Below are positions 1 to 11,810 of a stretch of DNA of 64,000 nucleotides, one piece after another; the stretch's first letter is position 1, and every line of letters starts with the position of its first letter. The notes beneath the pieces are model-generated. The model searched no databases and had not been told where the DNA came from. It was given only the letters and a program-made list of their open reading frames with translations. Source of the stretch: Photobacterium profundum SS9 (lineage in GTDB: Bacteria; Pseudomonadota; Gammaproteobacteria; Enterobacterales; Vibrionaceae); NCBI RefSeq assembly GCF_000196255.1, contig NC_006370.1, forward strand, positions 3,792,791-3,856,790, in the 5' to 3' direction. The translations under genes and the position numbers were made by a program.

Positions 1-37
1 TTCAGTATGTGCGATAAAAGCGAAGTGTCATAGTTCT

Positions 38-67
38 AAAGCGTAGCCAATGGTTACGCTTTTTTAT
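38..67 (+). terminator. Intrinsic terminator
   Basis: An inverted repeat (AGCGTAGCC, short loop, GGTTACGCT, one mismatch) is followed by a T-rich tract on the plus strand. It probably ends a gene lying outside the window to the left and faces the 3' end of motX. Confidence 0.6.
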
Positions 68-117
68 TGGGGGTATACGGAGGTTAGAAATCGAGATTAT
101 TACGACAAGATAAATCT

Positions 118-744
118 TTACCAGAAAGTATCACGACGTTTTGCCCGTGCAATAATATTTTCAGGCATCCGGCGCTCAAGCCCTATACGTAGCTGGGCAA
201 TTTTTCGATGTGAGCTCTTACTGGCAGTCACTGTGTTATACAACCAGCGGTATGCATCTTCAAAATCCAGTGGGCTGCCGTAATTATTCAATAATAACTC
301 AGCGAGTTGAATGCGGGCATCAACGTTACCCATTGCAGCAGCTTCGCGTAAATATGGGATAGCTCGTTCACGATCTTGTTGGACTAACGTGCCTTTTGCA
401 TAATAACGACCAAGCTGTTCAAGTGCCGCTGGTGAACCTTGATGCGCAGCAGACCGCATATAATACACGCCTAACTCAACATCTTGCTCAACACAGACGC
501 CCCAAGCTAGCATATCGCCATACAAGAACTGGTAAGAGGGGGATTCTACGCGTTTCGCTCGTGCTTCAATATCTTGCACCAACTGGCAATCATCTGCTTT
601 TAGTTGCTGCAGATGGGTATTACTTTCAAATAACTTGATTAATTCAGCGTCAGTGTAAACAGGCACAGCATCACCTACATCTTCCAATGCATATACAGGT
701 GTAACTACCAGTAATGTCGAAAATAATAAGTGACGCAGGTTCAT
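118..744 (-). CDS. motX: Sodium-type flagellar stator protein MotX (Sel1 repeats)
   Basis: Periplasmic protein needed with MotY to assemble the PomA/PomB sodium-driven stator at the polar flagellum. The protein is about 208 residues. It has a cleavable signal peptide (hydrophobic run ending ...VTPVYA) and a central region of Sel1/TPR-like helical repeats, visible as repeated ALEQLGRYYAKG- and AAAMGNVDARIQLAELL-type segments. Family length is about 210 residues. A TTG lies immediately upstream, but the ATG at 744 is preferred because it sits at a normal distance from an AAGAGAG ribosome-binding site. It lies downstream of purA, as in Vibrio cholerae. A sigma28-type promoter precedes it, consistent with late flagellar expression. 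The identification rests on length, Sel1 content and neighbourhood; a generic Sel1 protein is the alternative. Confidence 0.82.
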   Translation of the reverse strand: MNLRHLLFSTLLVVTPVYALEDVGDAVPVYTDAELIKLFESNTHLQQLKADDCQLVQDIEARAKRVESPSYQFLYGDMLAWGVCVEQDVELGVYYMRSAAHQGSPAALEQLGRYYAKGTLVQQDRERAIPYLREAAAMGNVDARIQLAELLLNNYGSPLDFEDAYRWLYNTVTASKSSHRKIAQLRIGLERRMPENIIARAKRRDTFW

Positions 745-773
745 CAACTAATCTCTCTTAAGCCGTAAATAGC

Positions 774-800
774 TTATCGACCACACCATTTCAGACTTTA
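774..800 (-). promoter_or_regulatory. Sigma28 (FliA)-type promoter of motX
   Basis: Read on the minus strand there is TAAA, 15 bases, then GTCGATAA. This differs at one base from the flagellar sigma28 consensus TAAA-N15-GCCGATAA. It sits about 30 bases upstream of the motX start codon, which is appropriate for a late flagellar gene. Confidence 0.7.
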
Positions 801-819
801 GAGAAAAGCGATAAAAAAC

Positions 820-860
820 GGCAACTTTTTGCCACTCAAAACAATGGCAACAATGTTGCC
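820..860. repeat. Two adjacent GGCAA/TTGCC palindromes upstream of motX
   Basis: GGCAACTTTTTGCC (820-833) and GGCAACAATGTTGCC (846-860) are consecutive inverted repeats sharing the same arms. They lie just upstream of the motX -35 element and beyond the purA terminator. They could be an operator; no known factor is assigned. Confidence 0.35.
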
Positions 861-874
861 TCAAATGGCACGCA

Positions 875-903
875 ATAAAAAAGCCAACCTTTCGGTTGGC
901 TTT
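875..903 (-). terminator. Intrinsic terminator of purA
   Basis: On the minus strand AAGCCAACC, a short loop and GGTTGGCTT are followed by a run of T. It lies about 35 bases past the purA stop codon. Confidence 0.85.
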
Positions 904-935
904 CATCAAACATTATCTACTACCGTTACAGGTAA

Positions 936-2243
<1,308 letters not shown>

Positions 2244-2355
2244 CTATCTGTAGTTAAAAAAGGATTCTAGCACCTTACTGTACGCCTTGCAGTCATTTTT
2301 TAACGGTAAGAAATATTTCAGCAAGAAGAGCATCACGAATATATAATTGTCCGAT

Positions 2356-2550
2356 TTACATGCTGCGATACATCATGTAGGCAATAACACTGCCAGTAAC
2401 AACAAGGCACCCGCCTATACGACGTAAGTTATTATCATTCTGTTGGCTTAATTGGCTTACCATGTCTCGCCACCCCTTCGGCGCAAGCAGTGGTCCTAAC
2501 CCCTCAACAATTAAGACTAATCCTAGTGCCATCCAAATCGTATTCGACAT
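2356..2550 (-). CDS. DUF2065 (YjeT-like) small membrane protein
   Basis: A 64-residue protein with an N-terminal membrane segment (IWMALGLVLIVEGLGPLLAP), a polar middle (WRDMVSQLSQ) and a C-terminal membrane segment (GGCLVVTGSVIAYMMY). This is the pattern of DUF2065/YjeT. The longer reading starting at 2604 is rejected because its extra N-terminus overlaps the hflC terminator; the ATG at 2550 begins the conserved part. E. coli also has yjeT between hflC and purA. Function is unknown. A role near the HflKC membrane complex is only suggested by position. Confidence 0.85.
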   Translation of the reverse strand: MSNTIWMALGLVLIVEGLGPLLAPKGWRDMVSQLSQQNDNNLRRIGGCLVVTGSVIAYMMYRSM

Positions 2551-2590
2551 ATCTTGTTTCTCGGTAATAACACCGTGGCATTGTTGCCAC

Positions 2591-2622
2591 AAAAAAAAAG
2601 ACAAGGCTAATGCCTTGTCTTC
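2591..2622 (-). terminator. Intrinsic terminator of the hfq-hflXKC transcript
   Basis: On the minus strand the stem AGACAAGGC / GCCTTGTCT with a TATT-type loop runs directly into nine T residues. It lies just past the hflC stop. Confidence 0.88.
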
Positions 2623-2643
2623 TTATCTATCATAAACCGCGTA

Positions 2644-3642
2644 TTAGTTTACGCCGTTCGACTCTTTCATGTACTTAAAGAACTCTGTATTCGGATCGAC
2701 GATCAGAATATCGCTCTTAGAACTAAAGCTCTTCTCGTACGCCTGTAATGAACGTAAGAAATTATAGAACTCTGGATCTTTATTGAATGAATCAGCATAA
2801 ATCTTAGCAACGGTTGCATCCGCAGTACCACGAAGCACACGCGCTTCACGATCCGCTTCTGCAAGAATCTTAGCAACTTCAAGTTCAGATTGAGCACGGA
2901 TTACTTCCGCTTTCTCTCTACCTTGTGCACGGTGCTTACGCGCAACAGACTCACGTTCAGCTCGCATACGACGGTAGATAGATTCACTGATTTCATCCGG
3001 AAGGTTAATTTTCTTCATCCGGAAATCAACAACTTCAACACCCAAATCTTTCATTGCACTTATTTTAGTTTCAGCAAGTACATCAGCCATGATTTGATCA
3101 CGCTGGCCTTCCACTTCTTTACGAGGTGCAACTTCAGCAATAATCTCATTCACCACCGCTTCAGCAGCAGCAGCAGGTTCGTCTACAACTTCAACGGCAA
3201 CTTTACGTTCAGGACCTGAAACGATTTGTTTGATTTCTTTCGAACCAATTTCGGCACGAAGATTATCAACAACTTTACGCTTTAAGAGTGCTTCAGCAGT
3301 CGACTTATCACCACCACCTGTTGTTAGGTAGTATTGACCAAAATCACTGATACGCCACTTAACGTACGTATCGATGATTACATCTTTTTTCTCTGCTGTT
3401 ACAAAACGGTCAGCTTGATCATCCATTGTCTGTATACGTGCATCTAGTGTACGTACACGGTCAAATAGTGGCACTTTAAAGTGTAAGCCTGGCTCGTAAA
3501 TACGAGCAACTTCAGTATTATTGTCTTTCAAGATACGACCAAAACGTACCACAATACCGCGCTCGCCTTCATTCACTACGAATAAAGACATGAGTAACAG
3601 AGCGATAAAGATGACAACCACTGGGATCATTAATTTACGCAT
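2644..3642 (-). CDS. hflC: FtsH protease modulator HflC
   Basis: Partner of HflK in the periplasm-facing SPFH (band 7/prohibitin) complex that encases and modulates the membrane protease FtsH. The 332-residue protein has one N-terminal membrane anchor (about residues 5-24), then an SPFH domain starting at the EGERGIVVRFG segment. A long charged helical region follows, containing RAERESVARKHRAQGREKAE, typical of the family. The start codon follows the hflK stop by two bases, so the pair is translationally coupled. The E. coli orthologue is 334 residues. Confidence 0.97.
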   Translation of the reverse strand: MRKLMIPVVVIFIALLLMSLFVVNEGERGIVVRFGRILKDNNTEVARIYEPGLHFKVPLFDRVRTLDARIQTMDDQADRFVTAEKKDVIIDTYVKWRISDFGQYYLTTGGGDKSTAEALLKRKVVDNLRAEIGSKEIKQIVSGPERKVAVEVVDEPAAAAEAVVNEIIAEVAPRKEVEGQRDQIMADVLAETKISAMKDLGVEVVDFRMKKINLPDEISESIYRRMRAERESVARKHRAQGREKAEVIRAQSELEVAKILAEADREARVLRGTADATVAKIYADSFNKDPEFYNFLRSLQAYEKSFSSKSDILIVDPNTEFFKYMKESNGVN

Positions 3643-3644
3643 GA

Positions 3645-4808
3645 TTAATATCTCCCTTGACGGCCAGTATCAGAACGTGGTGACGTCGATACTGGAGTTG
3701 GGCTTTCAACCTTTTCAAGCTCGATACCATATGAACTGCTTGATGTACCGGCTTTAGTCTTCGTATTACCAGATTGATTCATCAGTTTATCAAGTGGTAA
3801 ATACAACAAGTTACCATTTGACTTAGAGTCAATCATCACTTTGCTGGTATTGCTGTAAACACGTTCCATCGTCTCAAGGTACAAACGACTACGCGTTACT
3901 TCTTTAGCAACTTCATACTCAGGTAACAGTTTCTCAAATTGAGCCACTTCACCTAGAGCACCATTGATGGTTTTCTCAGAATAACCTTGTGCTTCTTTCT
4001 TCAAACGTTCTGCATGACCTGTTGCTTTCGGCAAAATATCGTTGCTGTAAGCTTCAGATTCACGAACAAAACGTTCTTCATCTTCTCGTGCGGCAATCGC
4101 ATCATCAAAAGCATCTTGTACTTCTGTTGGTGGACGCGCTGACTGGAAGTTCACATCAACAACAAGGACACCCATGTAGTAGTTTTCAATGATCTTCTCA
4201 ATCGCTTCTTGAGTACTCGCTCGAATAACCTGACGACCCGTTGTTAAGGCCTCATCCATCGACGAATCACCAATCACGGCACGCAATGCAGAATCTGTTG
4301 CTTGGCGTAAACTATCATCAGCATTTGTTACGCTGAATAGGTAACTTTGCGCATCAGAAACACGGTATTGCACATCCATTTCAACTTTCAATACGTTTTC
4401 ATCTTTGGTTAACATTAAACCAGAGCTGCGTAGTGAACGAATCGCTTGAACGTTTACCGGTGTAACTTCATCAACAAATGTTGGCTTCCAGTTAAGGCCA
4501 GGATCAACCATTTCATAAAACTTACCAAAACGTAATACTACGCCTCGCTCAGCCTCTCCAATGGTATAAAAACCTGAAAAACCCCAAACTGCAGTAGCCA
4601 ACACAGCAACCACCCCTAAACTAATAGCGCTACTACCAGTTGAAGGACCTTTTTTATTTCCATTCCCAAAAATACCACCAAGTTTACGACTTAGTTTTGA
4701 AAAAACCTCGTCTAGGTCTGGTGGTCCTTGATCACGTCCGCCGCGATTTTTATTACCCCAAGGGTCTTTATCACGGCCGTCGTTATTACCAGGCTCATTC
4801 CACGCCAT
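3645..4808 (-). CDS. hflK: FtsH protease modulator HflK
   Basis: Forms the alternating HflK-HflC cage around FtsH in the inner membrane. The 387-residue sequence begins with a glycine/asparagine-rich cytoplasmic segment (MAWNEPGNND). A single membrane helix at roughly residues 62-84 is followed by the SPFH domain (GEAERGVVLRFGKF) and a coiled-coil region. The C-terminal tail is serine/threonine-rich and probably disordered. Length is shorter than the E. coli protein (419) but normal for Vibrionaceae. It lies 53 bases after hflX in the same operon. Confidence 0.97.
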   Translation of the reverse strand: MAWNEPGNNDGRDKDPWGNKNRGGRDQGPPDLDEVFSKLSRKLGGIFGNGNKKGPSTGSSAISLGVVAVLATAVWGFSGFYTIGEAERGVVLRFGKFYEMVDPGLNWKPTFVDEVTPVNVQAIRSLRSSGLMLTKDENVLKVEMDVQYRVSDAQSYLFSVTNADDSLRQATDSALRAVIGDSSMDEALTTGRQVIRASTQEAIEKIIENYYMGVLVVDVNFQSARPPTEVQDAFDDAIAAREDEERFVRESEAYSNDILPKATGHAERLKKEAQGYSEKTINGALGEVAQFEKLLPEYEVAKEVTRSRLYLETMERVYSNTSKVMIDSKSNGNLLYLPLDKLMNQSGNTKTKAGTSSSSYGIELEKVESPTPVSTSPRSDTGRQGRY

Positions 4809-4861
4809 TATAGAACTCCATCAAAATGATATGACGACAGTTTAAATCCGTTAGCAGTCCA

Positions 4862-6151
4862 TTAAGCAACGATAAAGTCATCTAACAAATTACTTTCTCT
4901 TTTTTGTAACCGTGACCAATCGGCCAACGGTAATCGAATGTCAACCATTAGGCATCCATCAGATTCATACTCTTCACGCAAAATACAGCCAAGTTGATAA
5001 AACGTACTTCGATATCGACCAGCATTCTCAGGCGGTAAACGCAAAGTATGTTTTATCATGGTGCCAGAAAGACGTTCAGTTAACGCTTGGAACAATAGGT
5101 CTATGCCTATACCTTCCATTGCAGATACCCAAACACAACGGGGAAGCCCGTCTTCATCCCTTTCTATGCGAGGTTCAGCACCGTCCAAGCAGTCAATCTT
5201 ATTCATGACTATCAAGCGAGGGACATCACCGGCATCGATTTCATCTAGCACTAAATGAACTGCATCCATGTTTTCACGGAAACGCTCATCACTGGCATCA
5301 ACCACATGAAGCAACAACGTTGCTTCTTGGGTTTCTTTCAGTGTTGCTTTAAATGCAGCCACTAAATCGTGGGGTAAGTGACGAATGAACCCTACTGTAT
5401 CAGCCAGAATTGCTGTTCCCACATCGGCTACATCTATTTTACGTAATGTTGGATCCAGTGTTGCAAACAGCTGATCGGCTACGTACACCCCTGCATCTGT
5501 AATGCGATTAAACAAAGTGGATTTACCGGCATTGGTATAGCCGACCAGAGAAATAGTAGGAATTTCAGCACGGTTTCGTGCTCGTCGTCCCTGCTCTCGC
5601 TGTTTTGACACTTTATCTAATCTACGTAAAATTGTCTTAATGCGATCACGCAATAAGCGGCGATCCGTTTCCAGCTGAGTTTCACCCGGGCCTCGAAGAC
5701 CAATACCACCTTTTTGACGCTCAAGGTGAGTCCAGCCTCGAATTAATCGAGTTGAAATATGACGTAACTGAGCAAGTTCCACTTGAAGTTTACCTTCGTG
5801 GGTACGTGCACGTTGAGCAAAGATATCAAGGATCAAACCTGTTCTATCTATCACCCTACATTGACACAGCTGCTCAAGATTACGCTCTTGCGCTGGAGAT
5901 AGGGAGTGGTTAAATATGACAATTTCGGCTTCTTCAGCACGAACTGCATCGGCAATTTCTTGCGCTTTACCTTCTCCCACATAGTACTTAGGGAGGGGCG
6001 TTTTTCGGCTACCAGTGACAACACGTAGCGTATTCACTCCCGCAGAGGAGACCAGCATTTCACATTCGCTGAGATCTTCCCATTCCCCGTCTTGCGTGAA
6101 GTTGATATGCACAAGAATCGCCTGTTCACCAGTTTCATAACGGTCAAACAA
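4862..6151 (-). CDS. hflX: Ribosome-rescue GTPase HflX
   Basis: GTPase of the Obg-HflX family that binds the large subunit and splits stalled or heat-damaged 70S ribosomes. The protein is 429 residues. The N-terminal HflX domain contains the glycine-rich GIGLRGPGETQLETDRR segment. It is followed by the G domain with G1 GYTNAGKST, G3 DTVGF and G4 NKID. The start is a TTG at 6151, chosen because the FDRYETGEQA N-terminus matches the family and an AAGGAG site lies 8 bases upstream. E. coli hflX also uses a non-ATG start (GTG). It follows hfq by 29 bases. Confidence 0.95.
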   Translation of the reverse strand: MFDRYETGEQAILVHINFTQDGEWEDLSECEMLVSSAGVNTLRVVTGSRKTPLPKYYVGEGKAQEIADAVRAEEAEIVIFNHSLSPAQERNLEQLCQCRVIDRTGLILDIFAQRARTHEGKLQVELAQLRHISTRLIRGWTHLERQKGGIGLRGPGETQLETDRRLLRDRIKTILRRLDKVSKQREQGRRARNRAEIPTISLVGYTNAGKSTLFNRITDAGVYVADQLFATLDPTLRKIDVADVGTAILADTVGFIRHLPHDLVAAFKATLKETQEATLLLHVVDASDERFRENMDAVHLVLDEIDAGDVPRLIVMNKIDCLDGAEPRIERDEDGLPRCVWVSAMEGIGIDLLFQALTERLSGTMIKHTLRLPPENAGRYRSTFYQLGCILREEYESDGCLMVDIRLPLADWSRLQKRESNLLDDFIVA

Positions 6152-6180
6152 GCAATCAACTCCTTACTTTGAATAAAATA

Positions 6181-6453
<273 letters not shown>

Positions 6454-6529
6454 TTATTTATTTGTAGTTGTAATTAGCAACGAACACAAACTAAAAAATA
6501 CGCAAAACAATTCAGAGTATACACGCTAA

Positions 6530-7465
6530 TCAAACATCACATCTAATTGAGTTTGTGACTGTTTGTAACGCAGCATCCCCATCATTGCTATCCAACCACG
6601 TCAAATCTTTCCAGCCACGTAGCCAGGTAATTTGACGCTTCGCCAATTGACGGGTTGCACAGACACCACGGAAGACCGCTTCGTCTAAATCACAATTCCC
6701 GCCCAAGTAGTCCCACATCTGTCGATAACCAACGCAACGAATTGATGGCAGATCGGGATGAAGATCACCTCGCTGATACAAAGCACGTACTTCTTGTTCA
6801 AAGCCAGCTTCGATCATTTTCTCAAAACGTTGTTCGATCCGTTGATGTAAAACAGCCCTATCCTTGGGTGCTATTGCAAATTGATGAACCCGATATGGCA
6901 ATGGTTCACCTTGAATTTTCGTCAATTCAGTTAATGTTTTACCTGAAATACGAAAAACTTCTAATGCTCGAGATAAACGTTGTGGATCATTAGGGTGGAT
7001 CCTAGCGCCCGAAACTGGGTCAATCCTTACTAATTCCTCGTGCAAAAAATGCCAGCCTTTCTCTTGTGCTTCTCGTTCTATCCCAGCTCGAACATCTGGG
7101 TCCGAAGCCGGTAAAGGTGACAAACCTTCAAGTAAAGCCTTGTAGTACAACATAGTACCACCGACCAACAAGGGTATACGCCCTTCTGCAACTATATCAG
7201 CCATTTCTTTAAGTGCATCAGTCCGGAAGTCTCCAGCAGAATAACTTTGCGCTGGATCACGAATATCGAGCAAACGGTGCGGTGCTAACGAAAGTTCTCG
7301 CTCATCCGGCTTCGCCGTTCCGATATCCATCCCCTTATAAATAAGGGCGGAGTCGACACTAATCAACTCTACAGGCAATTGTTCTCGCAAACGAATAGCA
7401 AGATCAGTCTTTCCTGATGCTGTTGGACCCATAAGAAAAATAGCTTGAGGTAATGGCTTACTCAT
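6530..7465 (-). CDS. miaA: tRNA dimethylallyltransferase MiaA
   Basis: Transfers the dimethylallyl group to N6 of A37 in tRNAs that read codons starting with U. The 311-residue protein has the P-loop GPTASGKT at residues 13-20 followed by the [16 protein letters not shown] segment. It also has the DIRDP motif and the conserved RCVGYRQMW near the C-terminus. Its start overlaps the 3' end of mutL by 8 bases, indicating coupling. Length matches the E. coli enzyme (316). Confidence 0.98.
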
Positions 7466-9611
7466 ATAAAAAGGCTTCTATTGCTGTACTAACATCTACG
7501 GGACGAAGTAAATATTGGTTATGTTGTTCAATATCACTTCCCCACAGTTGTTCTAATTCGGTCACTAATTGGATCGCCTGAGACAAACTAAACGTATCAA
7601 CGGGCATCACACACTGTGTTGCTAACCAATCCCATAATTTATCCCAGCCCTGTGCGTCAGGATCTTCTGCGATAGATAACAAGTAGGTTAACAAATTTGG
7701 GATAAGCTGTTGTAAGTTTTGCTGCCTTAAAGGCAAACAAACCGACAAAATAATCAATCCAGACTTACCTTTCGCTTTTAAATTGATGCCTAACTGTTTT
7801 AAAAGCAATGCATGTTGCTCGGCGCAGGTTATCAAATCTGGCTCAACGGGCACTGAATGCGGGATCAATAACGGCTGAGGTTTCAATCCTTCCGTTGCGG
7901 CTAAGCGTAACTGGCCTTTATGATGCAAACGTTGGGCATGATCGAGTGACAGTACATGAATACCATCATGCCGACTAACCAATAAATAACGCTCTGCCAC
8001 TATACTCAGTGCTTTACCTAACCCGACCCCAACTTGTGTATCAACCACATTTTGCCGAGTTACAGCAGTGGAACGACTCTCACCAGTTAACGTTGTACTC
8101 GCTTTTGCTGGCGAACCTAACGATGAAGCGTGTGAGGGTATTGATGGTGGGGTTTGAATGAGTCGTTGATAAGCAGCGACCTCCTGCTTTGAAGGCGCGC
8201 TTTCTGGCTGATATCCAGCATTATTGCGACGCTGAGGAGCATCATAATTAGATTGCGAACTTCGCCCAGACTCATCACGACTCTTCCCCTGTGGCGACAG
8301 GCTACCAGAGATACGCTTATCACTCATGTAATCCGAACGTTCGACAGCACGGTAATCGCGTACTCGTTTATCATTTCGTTCTTGATGTTGTGTATTCGAT
8401 GCTGATTTACTCGCCACAGAAGAAGACAGCCACTCTTCAGGCTGCGCTTTATTCGGGTAGTTTGGGGTGTCTGCAATTGCCTGTAATGCGGGCGCGGCTT
8501 CAGCTATTTGGTGAGAGTGAGCACTCTCCATCGATTCAGAGGCAGTATCAGCATAAGGTGCCGCAATTGCACTTGCACGCTGTGGCGCATGATAACTCTG
8601 CTGATCATCCATCGCCCCTTGCTGAAGAGCGCTTTGAATTCCCTGATAAATAAAATCATGCACTAACCGAGCTTGGTGAAAACGCACTTCATGTTTAGCT
8701 GGGTGTACATTCACATCCACCTGATGAGGGTCAACCTCAATAAATAGCACATATGCTGAGTATTGATCAGAGGCTAAGTTGGCCTCGTAGGCTTGACGAA
8801 TAGCATGATTAATCAGTTTGTCTTTCATCATTCGACCATTCACATAACAATACTGCACATCATTTTGCGATCGTGAACCTTGCGGCGTACAAATCCAGCC
8901 TGATAGATTTAAATCACCATGCTCAAGTTCCACTGCTAATGCATGTTGCAAAAAGCTTTGACCACATGCCGATACTAAACGACGCTCTTTTTGAATTTGT
9001 GTTTGGGAAGCGCGATATTGACGAATGGTCTTGCCGTTATGACGCAAGGTAATCGACACATCGAAGCGACTAAGCGCAATACGCTTTAGCAGTTCATCAA
9101 TGTGATTGAATTCTGTTTTTTCAGTTCGTAAGAATTTACGACGAGCAGGAGTATTGAAAAAGAGGTCAAGCACTTCAATCGTAGTGCCTATTGGATGTGC
9201 CGCTGGTTTTAACTGCACATCCATATCTCGCCCTTCAGCATATGCAGACCAAGCTTCTTCTTGAGTTGCAGTGCGTGACGTGAGTGTTAAACGCGAGACA
9301 GAACTAATACTGGCCAATGCTTCACCACGAAAACCGAGGCTAACGATGGCTTCTAAATCATCTAATGAGGATATTTTAGAGGTTGCATGGCGACTAAGTG
9401 CCAGCCCGAGTTCATCCTTCGCAATACCTTTACCGTTATCGCGAATACGGATCGTACGGCTACCACCTCGATCAATATCAATATCAATACGAGTAGCACC
9501 GGCATCTAGGCTATTTTCGACCAGCTCTTTAACCACAGAGGCTGGTCGTTCTACGACTTCACCTGCTGCGATCTGGTTTGCCAGCCGAGCAGGTAAAATT
9601 TGAATCGGCAT
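7458..9611 (-). CDS. mutL: DNA mismatch repair protein MutL
   Basis: ATPase that links MutS mismatch recognition to MutH and UvrD. The N-terminal GHKL ATPase has E29 and N33 ([11 protein letters not shown]), the DNGKGI motif, the [11 protein letters not shown] motif and [11 protein letters not shown]. At 717 residues it is longer than the E. coli protein (615). The excess is a low-complexity, Ser/Gln/Arg-rich linker around residues 350-520 between the ATPase and the C-terminal dimerisation domain. The DQHAxxE endonuclease motif is absent, as expected in a MutH-using organism. The upstream amiB stop is only two bases away. Confidence 0.97.
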
Positions 9612-9613
9612 AA

Positions 9614-11332
9614 TTAACTTCTTGGTATAATTAACGTCTGACCAACTGCTAGTTTATCAGACTTTAGCTTATTAGCATTACGTATGCTATCTACCGAGAC
9701 CCCATAACTGGTTGCAATTTTACCCAGAAATTCACCGCGCTTAACTTTATGGCTCATCGACTTTGGTGCATCAATTTCCACTTTTAACTTCTGTCCGACC
9801 ATAACATTGTCAGACTTTAGGTTATTAAGCTGACGAATACTGTTCATCGTAACGCTGTATTTACTGGCAATTTTACCAAGGTAGTCACCACGCTGTACCT
9901 TATGTATCACCACTTTCTTAACCGTTGTTGACGAAGAAGACATTGATACAGAAGATGATTTTGAAGCATTCGCTGTCGCAGAACCAGGAATAACTAAAAC
10001 CTGCCCAATATGCAAATTATTCGACTTCAAGTTATTCACGGACTTGATCGACGATATCGACACCCCATAACGCTTAGCAATCACACTTAATGACTGCCCC
10101 GACGTCACTTTATGCTTTACTCCACCTTTGCGAGAAGCAAACAACGTACCTTCCGGAGGGTTAGTTTCAAAATACGCCAAGATACCTTTATAGATAGCAT
10201 TCGCTAATTTTTCTTGGTGTGATGAAGAGTTTAATAAACGTTCTTCGGTTGGGTTGGTGATAAACCCAGTTTCAACCAACAGCGATGGAATATCTGGCGA
10301 CTTCAGTACCGCTAAACTTGCATGTTCTGGCTTGCTTTTATGCAAACGCGTTACTTTACTGATTTCCTTTAATACGTTGGTAGCAACTTCGTAGCCTTCT
10401 TTAGTCGAATTGCCGAACTGTAAATCAAGCACAGCCATGCTGAGGTACTGATCATCATTATCACCAGATAGGACATCACCACCGCCCAGTAATTCAGATT
10501 GCTTCTCTTGCTGTTCTAGCCAACGTCCTATCTCGCTGTTTGCACGTCGAGTGTTAAGTACCCAAACGGATGCCCCGCGAGGCTGTGGCTTAGTAAAACC
10601 ATCAGCATGTATTGAAACTAATAAATGTGATTTATTTTTACGTGCAATTTCAGAACGCTTATTCAAATTCACAAAATAATCGCTGCTACGTGTCATTACA
10701 GCTTTCATACCTGATGTCGCATTAATTTTGGCTGCCACTTTTTTAGAAACAGCTAATGTTACATTCTTTTCGTATTTTCTGGTTGGTCCGATAGAACCCG
10801 GATCTTCACCACCATGGCCAGGATCAATCGCGATAATGATATCATCACGCCCTGAGGGCAATTGTGCCTGTTGGTTAGTGGTTACTTTGTCTGAAGGCTT
10901 TTCTTTCTGGACTACAGAGGCAGCCTTACCATGCGGCAAATCGAGCACTAAGCGATAACCATAATGACCATCTGGCGTCGGCGCTAATGTGAATAGCTTG
11001 GGTGTCATGCCCGTTTTCGTTTCAAAAACAAGGCGAAAAGATCCCTTATCAGGAGCACTGCTACTACGAATTTTAGTCAATACAGCACTGTCACTTACGA
11101 TAACAGGTAGTTTCGTTTTTAATGATGTTGCTTTTAAATCAACGACTAAACGGTTAGGTTTAGTCAGCGTAAAATAGGAATATGTCGCCTCACTTTTCAT
11201 ATCAAGCACAACACGTGTTTCATCTGGCGCAGGCCAAACACGAACACCTTTCAACTCATTAGCTGCAACGATGGAGCTAAATAGCCCCATCATGCCTAAT
11301 ACCCAAATCGTTATACAAGTACGAACAGACAT
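9614..11332 (-). CDS. amiB: N-acetylmuramoyl-L-alanine amidase AmiB with three LysM domains
   Basis: Periplasmic zinc amidase that splits septal peptidoglycan during daughter-cell separation. It has a signal peptide ([20 protein letters not shown]...VAA), an N-terminal AMIN domain and an Amidase_3 catalytic domain. The catalytic domain shows [12 protein letters not shown], the SIHAD zinc ligand motif and ETGFITN. Three C-terminal LysM repeats each have a HKV-x-x-G pattern. E. coli AmiB is 445 residues with a single LysM domain, so this is the longer vibrio-type architecture. The ATG at 11332 is preferred over upstream GTG/TTG codons at 11344/11341, which would overlap the tsaE stop; the choice is uncertain because the ribosome-binding spacing is poor. 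Confidence 0.94.
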   Translation of the reverse strand: MSVRTCITIWVLGMMGLFSSIVAANELKGVRVWPAPDETRVVLDMKSEATYSYFTLTKPNRLVVDLKATSLKTKLPVIVSDSAVLTKIRSSSAPDKGSFRLVFETKTGMTPKLFTLAPTPDGHYGYRLVLDLPHGKAASVVQKEKPSDKVTTNQQAQLPSGRDDIIIAIDPGHGGEDPGSIGPTRKYEKNVTLAVSKKVAAKINATSGMKAVMTRSSDYFVNLNKRSEIARKNKSHLLVSIHADGFTKPQPRGASVWVLNTRRANSEIGRWLEQQEKQSELLGGGDVLSGDNDDQYLSMAVLDLQFGNSTKEGYEVATNVLKEISKVTRLHKSKPEHASLAVLKSPDIPSLLVETGFITNPTEERLLNSSSHQEKLANAIYKGILAYFETNPPEGTLFASRKGGVKHKVTSGQSLSVIAKRYGVSISSIKSVNNLKSNNLHIGQVLVIPGSATANASKSSSVSMSSSSTTVKKVVIHKVQRGDYLGKIASKYSVTMNSIRQLNNLKSDNVMVGQKLKVEIDAPKSMSHKVKRGEFLGKIATSYGVSVDSIRNANKLKSDKLAVGQTLIIPRS

Positions 11333-11337
11333 CCTTA

Positions 11338-11802
11338 TCAACACATCTCCAAACGCTTAATCAACATACAACCATATTCATTATTGGCTGTAATCGTTAC
11401 CTGACGTTGTTCACCTTGATAACGTAACTCCAAGTCAAGGTCTGGCTCCGGTAACAAGCCTTGCCCTTTTTCAGGCCATTCCACTAAACAAATTGCATCG
11501 TCTGTAAAATAATCACGGATCCCCATAAACTCTAGTTCCTCAGGATCAGCAAGACGATATAAATCGAAATGATACACTTGCCAAGGTGGTAATTCATACG
11601 GTTCAACCAAGGTATAAGTCGGGCTTTTAACATTCCCCTTATGCCCTAAAGCACGAATAAAACCACGGCTAAACGTTGTTTTACCTGCGCCAAGATCACC
11701 ATGAAGATAAATCGTTGTCTGGCGTTCACATGCCTTAGCAAGGCAAAGGCCTAAATCTACTGTTGCCTGCTCATCAGCAAGAAAGGTTTCAAATTTTTGC
11801 AT
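11338..11802 (-). CDS. tsaE: tRNA threonylcarbamoyladenosine biosynthesis ATPase TsaE
   Basis: ATPase required with TsaB, TsaC and TsaD for t6A37 modification of ANN-decoding tRNAs. The 154-residue length fits. The P-loop GDLGAGKTT is at about residues 36-44, followed by the [11 protein letters not shown] and HFDLYRL motifs, and CLVEWPEKG. It lies between nnr (8-base gap) and amiB, the usual order. Confidence 0.97.
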   Translation of the reverse strand: MQKFETFLADEQATVDLGLCLAKACERQTTIYLHGDLGAGKTTFSRGFIRALGHKGNVKSPTYTLVEPYELPPWQVYHFDLYRLADPEELEFMGIRDYFTDDAICLVEWPEKGQGLLPEPDLDLELRYQGEQRQVTITANNEYGCMLIKRLEMC

Positions 11803-11810
11803 TATTATCT

